Of a DNA stretch of 64,000 nucleotides, positions 61,963 through 64,000 are shown piece after piece (positions within the stretch are counted from its first letter, which is position 1; the number at the start of each line of letters is the position of its first letter). Under the pieces are notes generated by a model. It worked only from the letters and a program-made list of their open reading frames with translations. It did no database searches and was not told the DNA's origin. Source of the DNA: Hoeflea_A sp965228435 (lineage in GTDB: Bacteria; Pseudomonadota; Alphaproteobacteria; Rhizobiales; Rhizobiaceae). The translations under genes and the position numbers were made by a program. Location of the stretch: positions 5,270,001 to 5,334,000 of the forward strand of contig OZ245818.1 in NCBI GenBank assembly GCA_965228435.1, given 5' to 3'.

Positions 61963-63501
61963 ATGGATCAGGATACGGTTTACGACCTCTTCGTTATTGG
62001 CGGGGGGATCAATGGCTGCGGTGTCGCGCGCGATGCCGTAGGACGTGGATTTTCGGTTTTTCTGGCTGAAATGGATGATCTGGCGAGCGGCACGTCGTCC
62101 AGCTCGACCAAATTGATCCACGGTGGTCTTCGCTATCTTGAGCATTATGAATTTCGGCTCGTGCGCGAAGCATTGATGGAACGTGAGGTTCTTTGGAAGA
62201 ATGCGCCGCATATCATCTGGCCGATGCGGTTCGTGCTGCCACACCACAAGGGCATGCGGCCAGCGTGGCTGCTACGCCTCGGCCTGTTCCTTTACGACCA
62301 TCTTGGGGGGCGCAAGCTCTTGCCACCCACCAAGGTTCTCGACATGCAGTCGGACCCCGCTGCCAAACCGCTCAAGGGCCTTTTCGACAAGGCCTTCGAG
62401 TATTCCGATTGTTGGGTCAATGATGCGCGACTGGTGGTGCTCAACGCGCGCGATGCGGCTCAACGGGGAGCAATCATCCGCACCCGCACGAAGGTTGTGG
62501 AGGCTGTGCGCGAAGGGTCGATCTGGAAAGTTACCATTGCCGACCAGACGACCGGGCAGCGCGAGGTGGTGTCGGCGCGCATGCTGATCAACACCGCTGG
62601 TCCCTGGGTCGACGATGTGCTCCACAATGTGACCCGGACCGCAAACAAGCGAAATGTGCGGCTGGTTCAGGGCAGTCACATCATCGTCTCCGGAAAGTTC
62701 GAAGATCCGCGTGCCTTCTTCTTTCAGAACAAGGACGACCGGATCATATTTGCCATTCCGTACGAGGAAGATTTCACGCTGATCGGAACTACCGATCACG
62801 ATTATCAGGGCGACCCTTCCGACTCCGAGATCACCGAGGGAGAAATCGACTACCTCTGTGAAGCCGCATCGGAATATTTCTCCGAGCCCGTTGAAACGAA
62901 GGATGTCGTGTCGACGTATAGCGGGGTGCGACCGCTTTATGATGACGGTGCCTCCGCAGCCCAGGAGGCGACCCGCGATTACGTCCTCGTCACGGAAGGC
63001 GAGGACGATCAGCCGGCCCTGGTCAATGTGTTCGGTGGAAAAATCACGACCTACAGGCGGCTGGCCGATTCAGTGCTGGAAAGAATCGAAAAGCGGTTGG
63101 GACGAAAAGGTGCAGCCTGGACGGCGGAGGCTCCCTTGCCTGGCGGTGATTTCTTCGCCACCGGCTTCGATGGCCTGTGCCGTGACATTGAAGCCCGGTA
63201 CTCGTTCCTCGCCCCGGAGCATGCCAGACGCATGGCGCGTCTCTACGGAACGGATGCATTCGAGATCCTGGGTGAAGCAAAGTCCCTTGCGGACCTGGGG
63301 CGTCACTTCGGGGCGGACCTCTATGCTGCCGAGGTCGATCACCTGGTTCGTCATGAATGGGCCCGGACAACCGACGACATTTTGTGGCGCCGGACCAAGC
63401 GCGGGCTGGTGCTGTCGGATTCAGAAATTACAGACCTGTCGGGGTATCTCGTTCAAAGTGACACGCTGAACGGGTTGCAGGCGGGAGGGTTCCAAGGGTA
63501 G
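61963..63501 (+). CDS. glpD: aerobic glycerol-3-phosphate dehydrogenase
   Basis: A 512-residue FAD enzyme at the cytoplasmic membrane that oxidises glycerol 3-phosphate to dihydroxyacetone phosphate and passes electrons to quinone. The FAD motif V-I-G-G-G-I-N-G-C-G is at residue 10-19, then S-S-S-T-K-L-I-H-G-G-L-R-Y-L-E, both standard GlpD signs. The T-T-D-H-D-Y strand and the C-terminal helical domain (A-R-R-M-A-R-L-Y-G and L-V-R-H-E-W-A) match GlpD. ATG 61963 is chosen; an upstream in-frame GTG extension is not supported. It is followed by glpK. Confidence 0.96.
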   Translation: MDQDTVYDLFVIGGGINGCGVARDAVGRGFSVFLAEMDDLASGTSSSSTKLIHGGLRYLEHYEFRLVREALMEREVLWKNAPHIIWPMRFVLPHHKGMRPAWLLRLGLFLYDHLGGRKLLPPTKVLDMQSDPAAKPLKGLFDKAFEYSDCWVNDARLVVLNARDAAQRGAIIRTRTKVVEAVREGSIWKVTIADQTTGQREVVSARMLINTAGPWVDDVLHNVTRTANKRNVRLVQGSHIIVSGKFEDPRAFFFQNKDDRIIFAIPYEEDFTLIGTTDHDYQGDPSDSEITEGEIDYLCEAASEYFSEPVETKDVVSTYSGVRPLYDDGASAAQEATRDYVLVTEGEDDQPALVNVFGGKITTYRRLADSVLERIEKRLGRKGAAWTAEAPLPGGDFFATGFDGLCRDIEARYSFLAPEHARRMARLYGTDAFEILGEAKSLADLGRHFGADLYAAEVDHLVRHEWARTTDDILWRRTKRGLVLSDSEITDLSGYLVQSDTLNGLQAGGFQG

Positions 63502-63549
63502 CCAATGACCCGAAGGGACAAACCCCAACGCAGATGAGGAGGATGCAGC

Positions 63550-64000
63550 GTGGCCGGTCATATCTTAGCCATCGACCAGGGAACCACTTCCAGCCGGGCT
63601 ATCGTCTTTGACGAGGGTCAGAACATCGCCGGGATCGGGCAAAAGGAATTCACCCAGCACTTTCCCCATTCCGGCTGGGTCGAGCACGATCCGGAGGAAA
63701 TCTGGTCGACCGTTCAATGGTCGATCGATCAGGCGCTGGCGGATGCCGGAGTTTCGGCCAATGATGTGGCGGCAATCGGCATTACCAACCAGCGTGAGAC
63801 CGTCGTCGTTTGGGATCGAAACACCGGTGAACCGATTTCGCCAGCCATCGTCTGGCAGGATCGGCGCACTGCCTCAATGTGCGCGCGGATGAAAGATGAC
63901 GGCCTGGAGGCAGAATTCACCCGCAAGACAGGTCTGCTGCTCGACCCCTATTTTTCCGGCACAAAACTGAACTGGTTGCTCGACAATGTCGAGGGCGCAC
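63550..64000 (+). CDS. glpK: glycerol kinase (5' part, cut by window end)
   Basis: The first 150 codons of glycerol kinase. The ATP-site opening is A-I-D-Q-G-T-T-S-S-R-A-I-V-F-D, followed by H-F-P-H-S-G-W-V-E-H-D-P, G-I-T-N-Q-R-E-T and W-Q-D-R-R-T, all nearly invariant in GlpK. It phosphorylates glycerol to feed GlpD. GTG start with GGAGG 7 nt upstream; it is 48 bp after glpD. The rest lies outside the window. Confidence 0.96.
   Translation, partial: MAGHILAIDQGTTSSRAIVFDEGQNIAGIGQKEFTQHFPHSGWVEHDPEEIWSTVQWSIDQALADAGVSANDVAAIGITNQRETVVVWDRNTGEPISPAIVWQDRRTASMCARMKDDGLEAEFTRKTGLLLDPYFSGTKLNWLLDNVEGA

Noticed and set aside
1..64000. CRISPR arrays or rRNA genes
   Set aside because: No evenly spaced short repeats and no rRNA-like sequence were found; PKD repeats are protein-coding and diverged.

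Overview
The window looks like a chromosomal segment of an alphaproteobacterium, most likely a marine or soil member of the Hyphomicrobiales (Rhizobiales). The reasons are high-GC coding sequence, several TRAP transporters (one of the TAXI type), many MR/MLE-type sugar-acid genes, a GT90 (LpsA-type) glycosyltransferase, and GTG starts with strong GGAGG ribosome sites. The genus cannot be fixed from the sequence alone.

Layout. (1) 1-7.7 kb: a TAXI-TRAP transporter (binding protein plus fused permease), a sulfatase, a YtcJ-like amidohydrolase and a GNAT-like acetyltransferase, apparently one catabolic transcription unit. (2) 7.8-9.0 kb: a small exported basic protein with a good terminator, then a convergent periplasmic SIMPL-domain protein. 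(3) 9.1-14.3 kb: a complete counterpart of the E. coli yjfIJKLMC (PspA-type envelope stress) locus, arranged divergently. DUF1190 lipoprotein, DUF350 membrane protein, DUF2491 protein and a K+-channel/TrkA-N protein lie on the minus strand; DUF2170, PspA/IM30 and a glutathionylspermidine-synthase-like ATP-grasp protein lie on the plus strand. (4) 14.45-18.8 kb: a tRNA with a CAU anticodon, directly followed by a decayed IS481-type element, a possible methyltransferase remnant, a PIN/HTH toxin-antitoxin pair and a P-loop kinase-like gene; this is a small accessory island. (5) 18.8-24.7 kb: a fused self-sufficient P450 (P450, FMN reductase and [2Fe-2S] domains) divergent from a DctPQM TRAP transporter, with an IclR regulator at the end. 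(6) 24.8-31.6 kb: mixed single genes, including a frameshifted AEC transporter, an exported flavodoxin, a Zn peptidase, an ABC membrane domain without ATPase, a GT90 enzyme, an MFS transporter and an M15-like lipoprotein.

(7) 31.8-45.2 kb holds the most striking locus. Four plus-strand genes follow one another: a LysM/FecR-domain exported protein, two very large exported PKD-repeat proteins (951 and 2110 aa) with overlapping start and stop codons, and a membrane-bound class III adenylate cyclase with periplasmic sensor and HAMP regions. Both PKD proteins begin with the same roughly 290-residue domain, which I do not recognise. A CpdA-type phosphodiesterase lies just downstream on the other strand. 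I infer an envelope or surface sensing system feeding cAMP signalling.

(8) 45.4-55.1 kb: a VOC protein, the phosphodiesterase, an NTF2-like protein, then a minus-strand sugar-acid operon (GMC oxidoreductase, two enolase-superfamily dehydratases, a hydroxyisobutyrate-dehydrogenase-like reductase). A divergent GcvA-like LysR regulator and a DmdC-type acyl-CoA dehydrogenase follow. (9) 55.1-60.4 kb: a polysaccharide block (phosphoglycosyl transferase, GT4, GDP-mannose pyrophosphorylase, CapD/FlaA1-type dehydratase). (10) 60.6-64 kb: a YeeE/YedE transporter, glpD and the 5' part of glpK.
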